Source of the DNA: Xanthomarina arctica
GTDB taxonomy: Bacteria; Bacteroidota; Bacteroidia; Flavobacteriales; Flavobacteriaceae
NCBI RefSeq assembly: GCF_014638915.1
Contig: NZ_BMFQ01000001.1
Span: 1,377,142 to 1,441,141, forward strand
Reading direction: 5' to 3'
Length of the DNA: 64,000 nt
Position numbers and translations under genes: made by a program. The notes beneath the pieces are model-generated. The model ran no database searches. It was not told the DNA's origin and saw nothing but the letters and a program-made list of their open reading frames with translations. Every line of letters starts with the position of its first letter. Within the stretch, counting starts at the first letter, position 1. Below are positions 9,363-19,236 of the stretch, piece after piece.

Positions 9363-11813
9363 TTATTGTAAATCGATATCTTTTTTTCGTTCTGGCAAAT
9401 CTTTTATATGAACATCTTGTTGAGGAAATGGAATTTCTATTCCTAGTTCCTTAAACTTGTTATAAATAGCAATAGAGACATCACTTTTTGCCTGTAATCC
9501 TATTTCAAAATGCACCCAAAAGCGTAATTTAAAATTTAAGGAACTATCTCCAAAGTCACTAAAAAGAGCGACAGGAATGGGTTCTTTTATAACATTGATG
9601 TAGCTATTGGCACATTCCGTTAATAATTCGAGAATTTGGTTTGGATCAGAATCATACGAGGTTCCTATTAAAATTTCAACACGTTTTATATTATCAGAAA
9701 GCGTCCAGTTTATTAAGTCATTGGAAATTAAATTGGTATTTGGAACAATTACATCTGCACCATCAAAAGTGCTTACTTTAGAAGAACGTACCCCTATTTT
9801 TTTTACAATTCCCATTAAATTATTCACCTCTACAGTATCTCCAGGAAGGATTGGGCGTTCAAAAACTAAAATAAGGCCAGCAACAAAATTAGAAATAACA
9901 TTTTGTAAACCAAAACCAATACCAAGTCCTAAAGCGCCAGCCATTAGGTTGAATTTACCTAAATCAATACCTAAAGAGGAGAGTGCAAACACAATACCAA
10001 AAGCAATAATAATATAACGAATAACTAAAGATATAGCAGCAGGAACTCCCTTTGGTAGATTCAAGAATTTTAATCCTCCTTGTCCATCATCAAAAATAAA
10101 TGAAATAAAACTTGTTATTAAAAAGGATATGATAATAATAGATAAAAAAGAAAGTAGACTAGCAATAGTTAAGGTTATTGTTCCGAAAGTGTATGATTCG
10201 CTAAGGGCTCCATCGATTAAATTAGTTAAAGGATTTAATTGATCAATAATATTTAAAAAGAATAATACCCATAAAATTAAGACGACAAAATGAATAACTT
10301 TAATTAATTTTTTTTCAATCGCTTCACGTTTCTGAAAACTATAAACTGGCTTCCTAGCATAATGTCTATGCATCATGGCTATTAAAATAGCTTTAGAAGC
10401 CAATAATATAGCATAAAACATGATTGAGAGAACACTCCCTTGTGTACATATTTTTAATGTAATATCCGTTAGATTTGTATAGCCAAGAATATTGGATACA
10501 ATTGAAACAATTGCTAGAAAATAAATAATAGGGGTTAGTTTTATTATAAACACACTAAACTTTGATAAGTTTAACTTTCTTGTTTGAAAGTAAGGATGTG
10601 TAAAATAATATAAACTTGCAATTACTATAAAAGCTTCAAATAGTAAATAAAACCTGTATTGGTATGTTTCAAACCAAACATAGGTTTTTAACATTTCTAA
10701 AATATTAAAAAGTATAATAACATAAACAATATTCTGAAATTTTTTATTGAGACTATTGTATGCAATTGGTAAGGATGTAATTAAAGTACCAATTACTAAT
10801 ATGTTATCGAATAAAATGGGAGCATTAATGAAATATAATTTAGCAATTAAAAAACAGGCAAACAAACTGGTTATCACATATTTTTTTGAAATAATATCCT
10901 TTGAGATATCTAGGTTTTCGTTCTTTATATCATGAAGCTCAAAACCATTTTTTAAATATCTAAAAAACAGAAAAATACAAACAGCAATTATAAAAAATAG
11001 ATAGATTTTATTTTCAAATGTTTTAAAAAACTCGACTGTGCTTTTAAAATCTCCAGGAATAGTATCCCCTTCAGTTATGGTGTTTTTAGTATTCGATTTT
11101 TTAAAAGATGTTTTCCAAATTGGTGGATGTCTCAAATACAATAAGTCGTAAACTTGAGAGCTCTTCATTCCCTGCAATCTCTGAATCTGATTATTTACCG
11201 AAGTTAATTGGATGTTTATTTTAGACTCCAATAACAAATAATCATTGTTTCTTTTTACAATTAAGAGTTTGATATCATGAAGATCATTTGTAACTTTATT
11301 TAACCTATCGGTAATTTCTCTAGGAACATCTTTTTCTATGGCATTTTCATAAGTCAATTGCCAAACTTTCTCCTTAAATGAAACATCAATTAGAACTTTG
11401 GAATTCTTTAAAATAACATCATTAATGGTGTTTTCCGAATCTTTTAAATAATCACGAGAGATATACCATTTATTTAATAAGTTATTTATTTTTTGTCTAT
11501 TCGGATTAGCAGATATAAAATATTCGGAATTCCTTAACTTTATATTAAGTTGCTTTTGATAACTAGGGAAAAGCGAATCAATTTTTGAAATGGAAGGGTC
11601 AGGAGCAATCTTTTTATTTATTTCTTTTATGTCATTTGTAGTAAGTTCTAATTGATCAATAACATCTACTACGTGTATTTTAGTAGGTACATTGGTTTTA
11701 GTTGAATCCTTCGTTATAATTGGTTCCTTATTTTGCGAAAAACCAAAAACAAAACCAAATACAAAGAGAATGGTGAAAAATGGTTTAAAAAAAGAAAAGT
11801 AGTTTCTTGTCAT
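9363..11813 (-). CDS. MscS-family mechanosensitive ion channel, large (MscK/MscM-like)
   Basis: 816 residues. A signal peptide (1-26, ending GFSQ) is followed by a periplasmic helical region to about 265, then many membrane segments (first at about 268-285). The conserved MscS pore and beta domain lie at about 605-690: glycine/alanine-rich pore helix GALGLGIGFGLQNVISNF, then FERPILPGDTVEV and the DGADVIVPNTNLIS segment. Such channels open under membrane tension to release solutes. Size and the N-terminal periplasmic domain place it with large multi-helix MscS relatives, not the 280-residue MscS. It is transcribed towards the shared terminator at 9291. Confidence 0.92.
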   Translation of the reverse strand: MTRNYFSFFKPFFTILFVFGFVFGFSQNKEPIITKDSTKTNVPTKIHVVDVIDQLELTTNDIKEINKKIAPDPSISKIDSLFPSYQKQLNIKLRNSEYFISANPNRQKINNLLNKWYISRDYLKDSENTINDVILKNSKVLIDVSFKEKVWQLTYENAIEKDVPREITDRLNKVTNDLHDIKLLIVKRNNDYLLLESKINIQLTSVNNQIQRLQGMKSSQVYDLLYLRHPPIWKTSFKKSNTKNTITEGDTIPGDFKSTVEFFKTFENKIYLFFIIAVCIFLFFRYLKNGFELHDIKNENLDISKDIISKKYVITSLFACFLIAKLYFINAPILFDNILVIGTLITSLPIAYNSLNKKFQNIVYVIILFNILEMLKTYVWFETYQYRFYLLFEAFIVIASLYYFTHPYFQTRKLNLSKFSVFIIKLTPIIYFLAIVSIVSNILGYTNLTDITLKICTQGSVLSIMFYAILLASKAILIAMMHRHYARKPVYSFQKREAIEKKLIKVIHFVVLILWVLFFLNIIDQLNPLTNLIDGALSESYTFGTITLTIASLLSFLSIIIISFLITSFISFIFDDGQGGLKFLNLPKGVPAAISLVIRYIIIAFGIVFALSSLGIDLGKFNLMAGALGLGIGFGLQNVISNFVAGLILVFERPILPGDTVEVNNLMGIVKKIGVRSSKVSTFDGADVIVPNTNLISNDLINWTLSDNIKRVEILIGTSYDSDPNQILELLTECANSYINVIKEPIPVALFSDFGDSSLNFKLRFWVHFEIGLQAKSDVSIAIYNKFKELGIEIPFPQQDVHIKDLPERKKDIDLQ

Positions 11814-11866
11814 ATTTAAATAAAATCAGGTAAAAATAAGCTTTTTTGTGTACTTCTTATAAATAA

Positions 11867-12505
11867 CTATAATAAGCGGTTTAAAAAGGGTTCTATGCTT
11901 TTTTTGTTTTGAGTAATAAGTTCTAGATGAGCATTATCAAAATCTTCAGTTTTTTTGTCCTGAGAGAGTTTAAACTTTCCTTCCCAAGACTGGATTTCAA
12001 TTTCAAAACCTACCACATAGTTTATAAATTGTTCCATCTTTTTATCCTGTTTATCCAATACGTAATTGTGTTCTGGAGCTTCCAAAATCTCTGTCATGCT
12101 TACCATAGACTGCTTTACGGTTTCAGGATTGGTGATTTCCGTAGCAATTCCTGTAAGATGGACTTTAATATAGTTCCATGTTGGTAATTGCGGCGTGGTA
12201 TAAATACTTGGTGAGATATAGCATTGTGGCCCAGAAAAAATTAGGGTTACCAGATTCCCGTTTTTTAGTAACTGGGCTTGAGGATTATTTTTATCTAAAT
12301 GGCCAATAAGTTTTCCCTCTTGATATATTAAAGGTAAATGCGTTATAAATGGTTGATTATCCTTTATGGAAATAACCGTAGCTAATGGATACGTTTTGAT
12401 TACTTCAAGCATATGAAGTTTCTCGTTATCTTGGTGATGTTTAGGTGGATAGTTCAAATAATTACTAGAATTTAGATAAACGTTTTTTGATTTATAAAAA
12501 TACAA
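11867..12505 (-). CDS. PaiB-like FMN-binding regulator/oxidoreductase-fold protein
   Basis: 212 residues. Resembles the PaiB family (FMN-binding split-barrel): YPPKHHQDNEKLHMLEVI near residue 20 aligns with the usual N-terminus of the family, followed by PLATVIS, THLPL, GHLDKNNPQ and WNYIKVHLTG. Family members are described as negative regulators of degradative enzymes or sporulation in Bacillus; here the role is unknown. The visible start gives about 18 extra N-terminal residues and lies only 16 nt from the divergent radC-like start, so the true start may be internal. Confidence 0.82.
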   Translation of the reverse strand: MYFYKSKNVYLNSSNYLNYPPKHHQDNEKLHMLEVIKTYPLATVISIKDNQPFITHLPLIYQEGKLIGHLDKNNPQAQLLKNGNLVTLIFSGPQCYISPSIYTTPQLPTWNYIKVHLTGIATEITNPETVKQSMVSMTEILEAPEHNYVLDKQDKKMEQFINYVVGFEIEIQSWEGKFKLSQDKKTEDFDNAHLELITQNKKSIEPFLNRLL

Positions 12506-12521
12506 TTTTTATATTTACTAG

Positions 12522-13220
12522 ATGCAGGATAAAATACCATCGTTTTCTATCAAGAATTGGAATCAAAATGATCAGCCACGAGAAAAGCTTCGCGATAAAG
12601 GCAAAGCCACACTAAGTGATGCTGAATTGGTTGCCATTCTTATTGGCTCTGGTAACAGAAATGAAAGTGCTGTAGATTTAAGCAAGCGTATTCTGGCAAG
12701 TGTGGATAATAATCTGAACGCATTAGGAAAACTTTCTTTAAAACAATTAATGACTTTTAAAGGCATTGGAGAAGCAAAAGCCATAAGCATTACGGCTGCT
12801 TTGGAACTAGGTAAAAGAAGAGGAGGCGAGGAGGTTATTGAGAAAAAGAAAATCACTTCTAGTCAGTCGGTTTTTCAAATCATGCAACCCATTCTTGGAG
12901 AATTGCCACACGAAGAATTCTGGATTCTATATTTAAATAATTCCAATAAAGTCATTCAAAAAAACCAATTGAGTAAAGGTGGTATTACTGGAACTTTGGT
13001 CGATGTACGTTTGGTACTTAAAAACGCTTTGGAAGTTGGCGCAACTGGACTTATTTTAGTACACAACCATCCTTCAGGAACTTTAAAACCTAGTGAAGCC
13101 GACAAGCAAATTACCCAAAAACTAAAATTGGCAGGAGAAAGCTTAGATATTAAAGTTTTGGACCACGTTATCGTTACAGAAAATGCCTACTTTAGCTTCG
13201 CTGATGAATCACTCATCTGA
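12522..13220 (+). CDS. radC: RadC-like JAB/MPN metalloprotease-fold protein
   Basis: 232 residues, full length for the family. An N-terminal helix-hairpin-helix-like part (FKGIGEAKA near 85) precedes the MPN domain with metal motif HNHPSG followed by the Asp of SEAD (H-x-H-P-x7-D, residues about 185-198). RadC's original link to DNA repair has been questioned; its biochemical role is not settled. It starts 16 nt from the divergent PaiB-like gene. Confidence 0.93.
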   Translation: MQDKIPSFSIKNWNQNDQPREKLRDKGKATLSDAELVAILIGSGNRNESAVDLSKRILASVDNNLNALGKLSLKQLMTFKGIGEAKAISITAALELGKRRGGEEVIEKKKITSSQSVFQIMQPILGELPHEEFWILYLNNSNKVIQKNQLSKGGITGTLVDVRLVLKNALEVGATGLILVHNHPSGTLKPSEADKQITQKLKLAGESLDIKVLDHVIVTENAYFSFADESLI

Positions 13221-13332
13221 AATTCTGAAAAGCAATCTCTAAATACCAATCATAAAAAAATGGTTTGCAAATGGAATTTGGTACTTTTGGAAATTGCCAG
13301 CCTAGTGACTAAACAGGGAATTTTATAAAACT

Positions 13333-14634
13333 ATGTTATTAGTATATACTCACAAAATAACACCTCGATTAAAATATTCTTTTAAGCATATTTTTACAAG
13401 AATATTAGGTATTCCTGTAGATTTCACGACTACTATTGAAGAATTTATTGCACACGATAGCTTAAAAATATCTTACACAAGACAACCGTTAAGTCATGAA
13501 ATATTTGTAAAAAGTCATGATATTTTATTCGATCAAGGTATTTCCGATGTCGAGATAAGCATTCAAGATTGGGAAGAAACAAAATGCTTTTTTTCAAGTG
13601 GAGAAAAAAGTGCTATTCCTTTTGATATATTTTCTGCTTCATTTTATTTACTAAGTAGATTTGAAGAATATTTGCCACATGTAAAGGACGAATATGGACG
13701 TTTTACAGCTAAGGAAAGCCTTGCTTTTAAACATCATTTCTTACATCAACCTGTTGTAGATATTTGGGCTTATAAATTTAGAAAAATCCTTGAAAAAAAT
13801 TATCCAGACTTTAAGTTTCCAGAAAGAAGTTATTCTATAAAACCGATTATTGATGTGCCTTCTGCCTATAATTTCAAATTAAAAGGGATTATGAGAACCT
13901 TGGGAGGAACGGCAAAAGATATTGTTAGTTTTAATTTTAAGAAATTGTATTATAGATATATGGTTCTCTTTGGTTTGAAACGTGATACTTTCGACACCTT
14001 TAAATATATTATAAACAAGCAGAAACACAGTGAGTTTAAATTCTTGTTTTTCTTTTTAATTGGAGATTATTCTACTTACGATAAGGGAATTGATGCGCAA
14101 AAAAGAAAATTTATTGCACTTATTAAACAAGTGGCAGATTATTGTCAGGTTGGATTAAAGGCATCCTATTTTGCTCTTGAGGATATTACTATTTTGAAGA
14201 AAGAAAAACTACGCATGGAATCCATATTAAATTCGTCTTTAACGGCATCAAGACATTCGTTTTCAAAATTGAATTTACCAGAATCTTATAGAAATTTGGT
14301 AGAATTGGAAATATTTGAAGATTATACTATGGGTTATGTTAATCATCCTGGATTTAGAGCAGGAACTTGCACGCCTTTTTTCTTTTACGATTTAGATTAT
14401 GAGATTCAAACGCCGTTAAAGATACATTCTTATCATTTGCTTGATTATTCACTTTTAAAAATAAACTCCCTTTTAGATAAGAAAAAAGCTTTAAACGAGT
14501 TAATAAAGGAAGTTAAGCAAGTTCAAGGTGAATTTGTTCCCGTATTTCATAATTACACCTTTAGCGACGTGGACAGGTGGAAAGGATATAAAGAATTGTT
14601 TAATATTATTTTAGAATCGGCTCATGAAGATTGA
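13333..14634 (+). CDS. Polysaccharide deacetylase family protein
   Basis: 433 residues. The N-terminal ~170 residues match the extra domain often fused to Bacteroidetes deacetylases (FDIFSASFYLLSRFEEYLP, then HQPVVDIWAYKFRKIL). The deacetylase part begins near 175 (KPIIDVPSAYNFKLKG) and continues with ASRHSFSKLNLP near 310 and DYTMGYVNHPGFRAGTCTPF near 335. The usual metal-binding His/Asp set is not fully obvious, so substrate and activity are uncertain. No signal peptide is visible. It overlaps the next gene by 11 nt, indicating translational coupling. Confidence 0.78.
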   Translation: MLLVYTHKITPRLKYSFKHIFTRILGIPVDFTTTIEEFIAHDSLKISYTRQPLSHEIFVKSHDILFDQGISDVEISIQDWEETKCFFSSGEKSAIPFDIFSASFYLLSRFEEYLPHVKDEYGRFTAKESLAFKHHFLHQPVVDIWAYKFRKILEKNYPDFKFPERSYSIKPIIDVPSAYNFKLKGIMRTLGGTAKDIVSFNFKKLYYRYMVLFGLKRDTFDTFKYIINKQKHSEFKFLFFFLIGDYSTYDKGIDAQKRKFIALIKQVADYCQVGLKASYFALEDITILKKEKLRMESILNSSLTASRHSFSKLNLPESYRNLVELEIFEDYTMGYVNHPGFRAGTCTPFFFYDLDYEIQTPLKIHSYHLLDYSLLKINSLLDKKKALNELIKEVKQVQGEFVPVFHNYTFSDVDRWKGYKELFNIILESAHED

Positions 14635-15313
14635 AGGAATTAAAGATGTTTTTTTCGATCTAGATCATACCCTTTGGGATTTTGATAAAAACTCGGCATT
14701 AACTTTTAATAAAATATTTAAGATGCATGATGTGGCTGTGGATTTAAATGAATTTTTAAGTCATTACGAACCCATCAACTTGGACTATTGGAAACTGTAT
14801 AGAGAAGAAAAAATAGACAAGGAATCTTTGAGGTATAATCGTTTAAATGATACCTTTAAAAAAATTTCTTATCAGGCAGATAGTAAGTTAATCAACAAAT
14901 TATCTATAGATTATATAACTTATTTATCGTCGTTTAATCATTTATTTGATGACACCTTAGATATTTTAAATTATTTAAAACCTAAATATCAATTGCATAT
15001 TATTACCAACGGATTTCAAGAAGCTCAGGACAGTAAATTAAGAAATTCAAACATTCATCATTTTTTTCAATCGGTTACAGACTCGGAAGAGGTTGGAGTT
15101 AAAAAACCAAACCCTATAATATTTCATCATGCTTTAAATAAAGTGAATGCCAAACCAGAAACCAGCATCATGATAGGAGATAATATAGAAGCCGATATTT
15201 TGGGGGCATTACATATTGGAATGGAAGCTATTTATTTTAATTATCTTAAGGTCTGTGCAGACCATAAAATCAAACAAATAAATAATTTAAATGAATTAAA
15301 ATTATTTTTATAA
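14624..15313 (+). CDS. HAD-family YjjG-like nucleotidase
   Basis: 229 residues. HAD motif I FFDLDHTLWDF (residues 9-19, with catalytic DxD), motif II in HIITNGFQEAQDSK near 128, motif III Lys in VKKPNP near 160, and motif IV GDNIEADILGA near 188. The T-L-W-D-F after motif I is characteristic of YjjG-type pyrimidine 5'-nucleotidases, which remove noncanonical nucleotides in the cytoplasm. It starts inside the deacetylase-like gene, so the two are probably co-transcribed. Confidence 0.88.
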   Translation: MKIEGIKDVFFDLDHTLWDFDKNSALTFNKIFKMHDVAVDLNEFLSHYEPINLDYWKLYREEKIDKESLRYNRLNDTFKKISYQADSKLINKLSIDYITYLSSFNHLFDDTLDILNYLKPKYQLHIITNGFQEAQDSKLRNSNIHHFFQSVTDSEEVGVKKPNPIIFHHALNKVNAKPETSIMIGDNIEADILGALHIGMEAIYFNYLKVCADHKIKQINNLNELKLFL

Positions 15314-15350
15314 ATCTTAATTATCTTTACAAGAATTTAAAAGTCAAAAA

Positions 15351-16193
15351 ATGTTTAAGAAATTTTTATTAATTGCCATTGTTTTTATCTCTTCAATTTC
15401 AGGTTTTTCCCAGAATAGTGTCAATGATTATAAATATGTTATTGTTCCAAATGAATATAATTTTTTAGATGAAGAGGATGAATTTCAACTTAATTCAATT
15501 TCTCATTTTCTTTTTAATAAATATGGTTTTATAGCTCTTAAAGAGTTTGAACTATTCCCTAATGACTTGATTAACAATCCATGTTTAGCTTTGAAAGCAG
15601 ACGTTATAAGTGATTCTGGTACTTTTAAAACCAAATTAAAAATTAAATTAATAAATTGTAAAAACGAAACAATCTTTCTTTCAGAAACAGGAGAGAGTTA
15701 CGATAAAGAATACTCCGTGGCTTATAATAAAGCTTTAAGGGAAGCTTTTATTTATGTAAATGCTCTTAATTATAACTATAGCCCTAATCAGGAAATCTTG
15801 GCTTTAGGGAATTCTAGTGATAAAGAGTCAAGTAAAGAAATTAAACAACTTAAAGAAGAAATAGCTACTTTAAAACAGAAAAAAGTGGTGCAAACTCCTA
15901 TAGAAGTGGTTGCTGTTGCTCCTGTTTCTACCAAAGAAATAGTAACAAGTACTAAGGAAGAAGATACTGTTGAAAAAAAAGAAACCATTTTATATGCTAA
16001 CAAAACAGATAATGGCTACCAGCTTGTAAACAGTGCAACAAAAGTGGTTATGATATTATTGAACACAAAAAATCCAGAGGTTTTTATGGTTCAAGGTAAA
16101 AATGCTATGGTTTTTAAAGAAGGTGGTTCTTGGTTTCTATCTGAAAATGATGGAACACAAGTAAAAGACACCCTATTAAATATCAAATTTTAA
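15351..16193 (+). CDS. Secreted/periplasmic protein of unknown function
   Basis: 280 residues with a signal peptide (1-21, ending GFSQ). The N-terminal domain (22-145) is mixed alpha/beta without recognised motifs, followed by a coiled-coil-prone stretch KEIKQLKEEIATLKQKK (about 162-178), a Thr/Val/Glu-rich linker and a C-terminal beta-rich tail (about 220-280). The stop codon overlaps the 3' end of the convergent rarA gene by 4 nt. Likely co-transcribed with the two genes upstream (37-nt gap). No function assigned. Confidence 0.75.
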   Translation: MFKKFLLIAIVFISSISGFSQNSVNDYKYVIVPNEYNFLDEEDEFQLNSISHFLFNKYGFIALKEFELFPNDLINNPCLALKADVISDSGTFKTKLKIKLINCKNETIFLSETGESYDKEYSVAYNKALREAFIYVNALNYNYSPNQEILALGNSSDKESSKEIKQLKEEIATLKQKKVVQTPIEVVAVAPVSTKEIVTSTKEEDTVEKKETILYANKTDNGYQLVNSATKVVMILLNTKNPEVFMVQGKNAMVFKEGGSWFLSENDGTQVKDTLLNIKF

Positions 16194-17467
16194 TAGTTGT
16201 ACTTATCTTTCCAACGTTGTTTTAAAAAATCTCTATGAGCATTTTCTCTACTGTTTTGTCCTGGATTGTAAAGTGTGGTGTTCTTTATTTCATCAGGTAA
16301 AAATTCTTGTGTAGCAAAGTTATTTTCGTAACCATGAGCATATTTATAATCTTCGCCATAGCCTAATTCTTTCATCAGTTTTGTTGGGGCATTTCTAATA
16401 CCTAAAGGTACTGAAAGGTCTCCCGTATTTTTAACCAATTGTTGAGCTACATTTATAGCTTCGTAGGCGGCATTGCTTTTTGGAGAGCAAGCTAAATAAG
16501 AAGCGCACTGGCTTAAAATAATTCTAGATTCCGGGTAGCCTATAATTGAAACTGCCTGAAAGGTATTGTTAGCCATAATTAGTGCTGTAGGATTGGCATT
16601 ACCAATATCTTCACTGGCTAAAATAAGTAACCTTCTAGCAATAAATTTCACATCTTCCCCACCTTCAATCATTCTAGCCAACCAGTAAACTGCCGCATTA
16701 GGATCACTACCTCTTATGGATTTTATAAAGGCAGAAATTATGTCGTAATGTTGTTCACCAGTTTTATCGTAACGAACTGTGTTATTTTGAACCTTCTGTA
16801 AAACAGATTCATTTGTAATAGTCATTTTATCTGATGTTTCAGAATTGACTATCAATTCAAAAATATTTAATAATTTTCTAGCATCACCACCAGAAAGACG
16901 CAATAAGGCTTCTGTTTCTTTTAATTTGATACTTTTTTTAGAGATGTACTCATCTTTTTCTATTGCTCGCTTTAAAAGCGCTTCTAAATCGCTTTTGCTA
17001 AAAGAATTTAAAACATAGACCTGACAGCGAGATAAAAGTGCAGGAATAACCTCGAAACTAGGATTTTCGGTTGTAGCACCTATTAAAGTAACCCAACCTT
17101 TTTCTACAGCTTGTAATAAAGAATCTTGTTGCGATTTGCTAAATCTATGGATTTCGTCTATAAATAAAATGGGATTTTTAGTAGTAAATAAACCACCACT
17201 CGTTTTTGCTTTTTCAATAATATCGCGTACATCTTTTACTCCAGAACTAATGGCACTCAACGTGTAAAAAGGCCTGCCAGATTCTGAAGCTATAATATTT
17301 GCCAAGGTAGTTTTGCCTATACCTGGAGGTCCCCAAAAAATCATAGAAGGAATTAATCCTTGTTTGATCTGTTTCGTTAAAGCACCTTGTTCTCCAATTA
17401 GATGTGTTTGACTAATGTAGTCGTCTAGGGTTTTAGGACGTAATCTTTCGGCTAAAGGTTCATTCAT
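16190..17467 (-). CDS. rarA: Replication-associated recombination protein A (AAA+ ATPase)
   Basis: 425 residues, normal for RarA/MgsA. Walker A GPPGIGKTT near 46, Walker B ILFIDEIHRFS near 100, sensor segment ATTENPSF near 133, and the arginine finger region SRC near 147. The C-terminal tetramerisation part (NAAVYWLARMIEGGED onward) is complete. It acts at stalled replication forks with SSB. It ends 4 nt inside the convergent secreted-protein gene. Confidence 0.96.
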   Translation of the reverse strand: MNEPLAERLRPKTLDDYISQTHLIGEQGALTKQIKQGLIPSMIFWGPPGIGKTTLANIIASESGRPFYTLSAISSGVKDVRDIIEKAKTSGGLFTTKNPILFIDEIHRFSKSQQDSLLQAVEKGWVTLIGATTENPSFEVIPALLSRCQVYVLNSFSKSDLEALLKRAIEKDEYISKKSIKLKETEALLRLSGGDARKLLNIFELIVNSETSDKMTITNESVLQKVQNNTVRYDKTGEQHYDIISAFIKSIRGSDPNAAVYWLARMIEGGEDVKFIARRLLILASEDIGNANPTALIMANNTFQAVSIIGYPESRIILSQCASYLACSPKSNAAYEAINVAQQLVKNTGDLSVPLGIRNAPTKLMKELGYGEDYKYAHGYENNFATQEFLPDEIKNTTLYNPGQNSRENAHRDFLKQRWKDKYNY

Positions 17468-17483
17468 ATTGTAAAATTACTAC

Positions 17484-17503
17484 ATTCCTGCGAGGACAGG
17501 AAT
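17484..17503. repeat. Small palindrome ATTCCTG-CGAGGA-CAGGAAT
   Basis: 7-bp perfect arms with a 6-nt loop in the rarA/rhomboid intergenic region. A similar TTCCTGC hairpin lies at 31224-31241. Both resemble short palindromes repeated in flavobacterial genomes. Confidence 0.55.
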
Positions 17504-17621
17504 CTCATTATCAATTTTTTATTATAATTGTTTAGAAGTTCTATGTTTTAGTGTAATCTGACAATTTAACACGAAAATCAATTGTGGTTATGTATTTGTA
17601 ATTAATAGTTTAAATTTAAAG

Positions 17622-18404
17622 ATGAATTCTAAAGATCAGTTTCAGTTTTCAAAAGGTGTGATTTTATATCCCGTTTTTTTTGTGCTTCTTATTTGGCTGA
17701 TCTTTTCATTGGAAATTCGGTTTGGTATCAATTTCACAGAATATGGTATTTATCCACAAACTTTAAAAGGATTGAGAGGTGTTTTATTCAGCCCTTTTAT
17801 ACATTCGGGTATTTCACATTTATATCATAATACCATTCCTCTTTTTGTTTTAACTACTGCTTTGTTCTATTTCTATAGACCCATTGCTTGGAAAGTTATT
17901 ATATATGGTATTTTGCTCTCTGGGTTTATAACGTGGAGTATTGGAAGACCGTCTTACCATATTGGAGCTAGTGGGTTGATCTATGTATTGGTAAGCTTTA
18001 CCTTTTTTAAAGGCATTTTCGCAAAATATTATCGCTTGATTGCTCTGTCTTTATTAGTTATTTTTTTATATGGAGGTATGATATGGTATGTATTTCCTAT
18101 TGAAGCAGGCGTTTCTTGGGAAGGACATACAGCGGGATTATTAACAGGGCTAATATTCGCTCTTATATTTAGGAAGGAAATAGCCAAACCTAAGAAGTTT
18201 GCATGGGAAGAGGAAAGCTTTAATGAAGAAGAAGATCCATTTTTGAAACATTTTGATGAAAATGGGAATTTTATAGAACTACCTGATATGGAAACAGAAC
18301 TAGAAGCTACAACTGAAGATGTATTAAATGTGGATTATAGTATGACAAGAGAGCAGGAGGGACGGGCTACAATTCATTATACTTTTAAACCTAATAAGGA
18401 CTAA
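17622..18404 (+). CDS. Rhomboid-family intramembrane serine protease
   Basis: 260 residues. Six hydrophobic helices within residues 12-190. Catalytic Ser in GASGLIY (about residue 117) and catalytic His in EGHTAGLLTG (about 168), plus the conserved HLYHNT near 68. Rhomboids cleave membrane proteins within the bilayer. An acidic cytoplasmic C-terminal tail (190-260) is extra. Single gene; substrate unknown. Confidence 0.93.
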   Translation: MNSKDQFQFSKGVILYPVFFVLLIWLIFSLEIRFGINFTEYGIYPQTLKGLRGVLFSPFIHSGISHLYHNTIPLFVLTTALFYFYRPIAWKVIIYGILLSGFITWSIGRPSYHIGASGLIYVLVSFTFFKGIFAKYYRLIALSLLVIFLYGGMIWYVFPIEAGVSWEGHTAGLLTGLIFALIFRKEIAKPKKFAWEEESFNEEEDPFLKHFDENGNFIELPDMETELEATTEDVLNVDYSMTREQEGRATIHYTFKPNKD

Positions 18405-18497
18405 GTTTCAAAAACTAAATTCCAAATTCCAATCAACCACTTACCTTTACAGAATACGTTCCGGCGGCTCAAAAATCAAAAATCTACAATCGTAAAT

Positions 18498-19232
18498 CTA
18501 AAGTCTCTGTCTTATTACTTCATATAAAAAGACACCACAAGCTACAGAAACGTTAAGAGATTCTATTTCTCCTAATAATGGTAATTTAGCTTTATCATCG
18601 ACCAATTTTAAGACGGAAGGATTAATCCCTCTACCTTCAGAACCCATAATTATTGCGCAAGGTTCTTTAAAAGACACATCATAAAGCGTGTTGTCTGTTT
18701 TCTCTGTTGCTGCAATTACTTTTATTCCAGAAGCTTGCAAAAAGAACATGGCATCTTTGATATGATCCACTTTACAAATAGGTACTTTAAATACGGCACC
18801 AGCACTAGTTTTAATAGTATCACCATTTACGGGAGCACCACCTTTTTTTTGTATAATAATACCATGAACTCCTGTACATTCTGCAGTTCTAATTATGGCA
18901 CCAAAATTTCTGACATCACTTATTTGATCAAGCAGTATAAATAAAGGTGTTTTTCCAGATTCTATTACAGACATTACAAGTTCCTCCATATCATGGAAAG
19001 TAATTGGCGAAATTTGCGCTACAGCACCTTGATGGTTTTTATCTGTTAGTCTGTTTAATTTTTCTACAGGAACATAGGAGCTATTAACGTTTGCTTTACG
19101 TATAGATGTCTCCAACTCATTGAATAATTCGCCTTTTAGACCTTTTTGAAGAAATACTTTTTCAATTGTTTCTCCAGAATTAATGGCTTCAATGATGGCT
19201 CTTAAACCAAATATTTGTGTGCTTTTTTCCAT
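18498..19232 (-). CDS. rlmB: 23S rRNA 2'-O-methyltransferase, RlmB/TrmH type
   Basis: 244 residues from the ATG at 19232 (MEKSTQIFGLRAI). SPOUT-methyltransferase features: N-terminal substrate-binding part (VFLQKGLKGE, NHQGAVAQI), then DQISDVRNFGAIIRTA, and the knot motifs IIMGSEGRGINP and LPLLGEIESLNVSVACG. RlmB methylates G2251 of 23S rRNA; related TrmH proteins act on tRNA, so the exact site is inferred. The frame extends 30 nt upstream to 19262, but a consensus -7 box at 19237-19244 lies inside that extension, so the shorter start is chosen and the mRNA may be leaderless. Confidence 0.92.
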   Translation of the reverse strand: MEKSTQIFGLRAIIEAINSGETIEKVFLQKGLKGELFNELETSIRKANVNSSYVPVEKLNRLTDKNHQGAVAQISPITFHDMEELVMSVIESGKTPLFILLDQISDVRNFGAIIRTAECTGVHGIIIQKKGGAPVNGDTIKTSAGAVFKVPICKVDHIKDAMFFLQASGIKVIAATEKTDNTLYDVSFKEPCAIIMGSEGRGINPSVLKLVDDKAKLPLLGEIESLNVSVACGVFLYEVIRQRL

Positions 19233-19236
19233 AAAA

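Noticed and set aside
9607-10017. 136-codon plus-strand frame inside the MscS-type gene
   Set aside because: It lies wholly opposite a conserved channel domain, has no signal or motif, and its amino-acid make-up is that of an antisense shadow.
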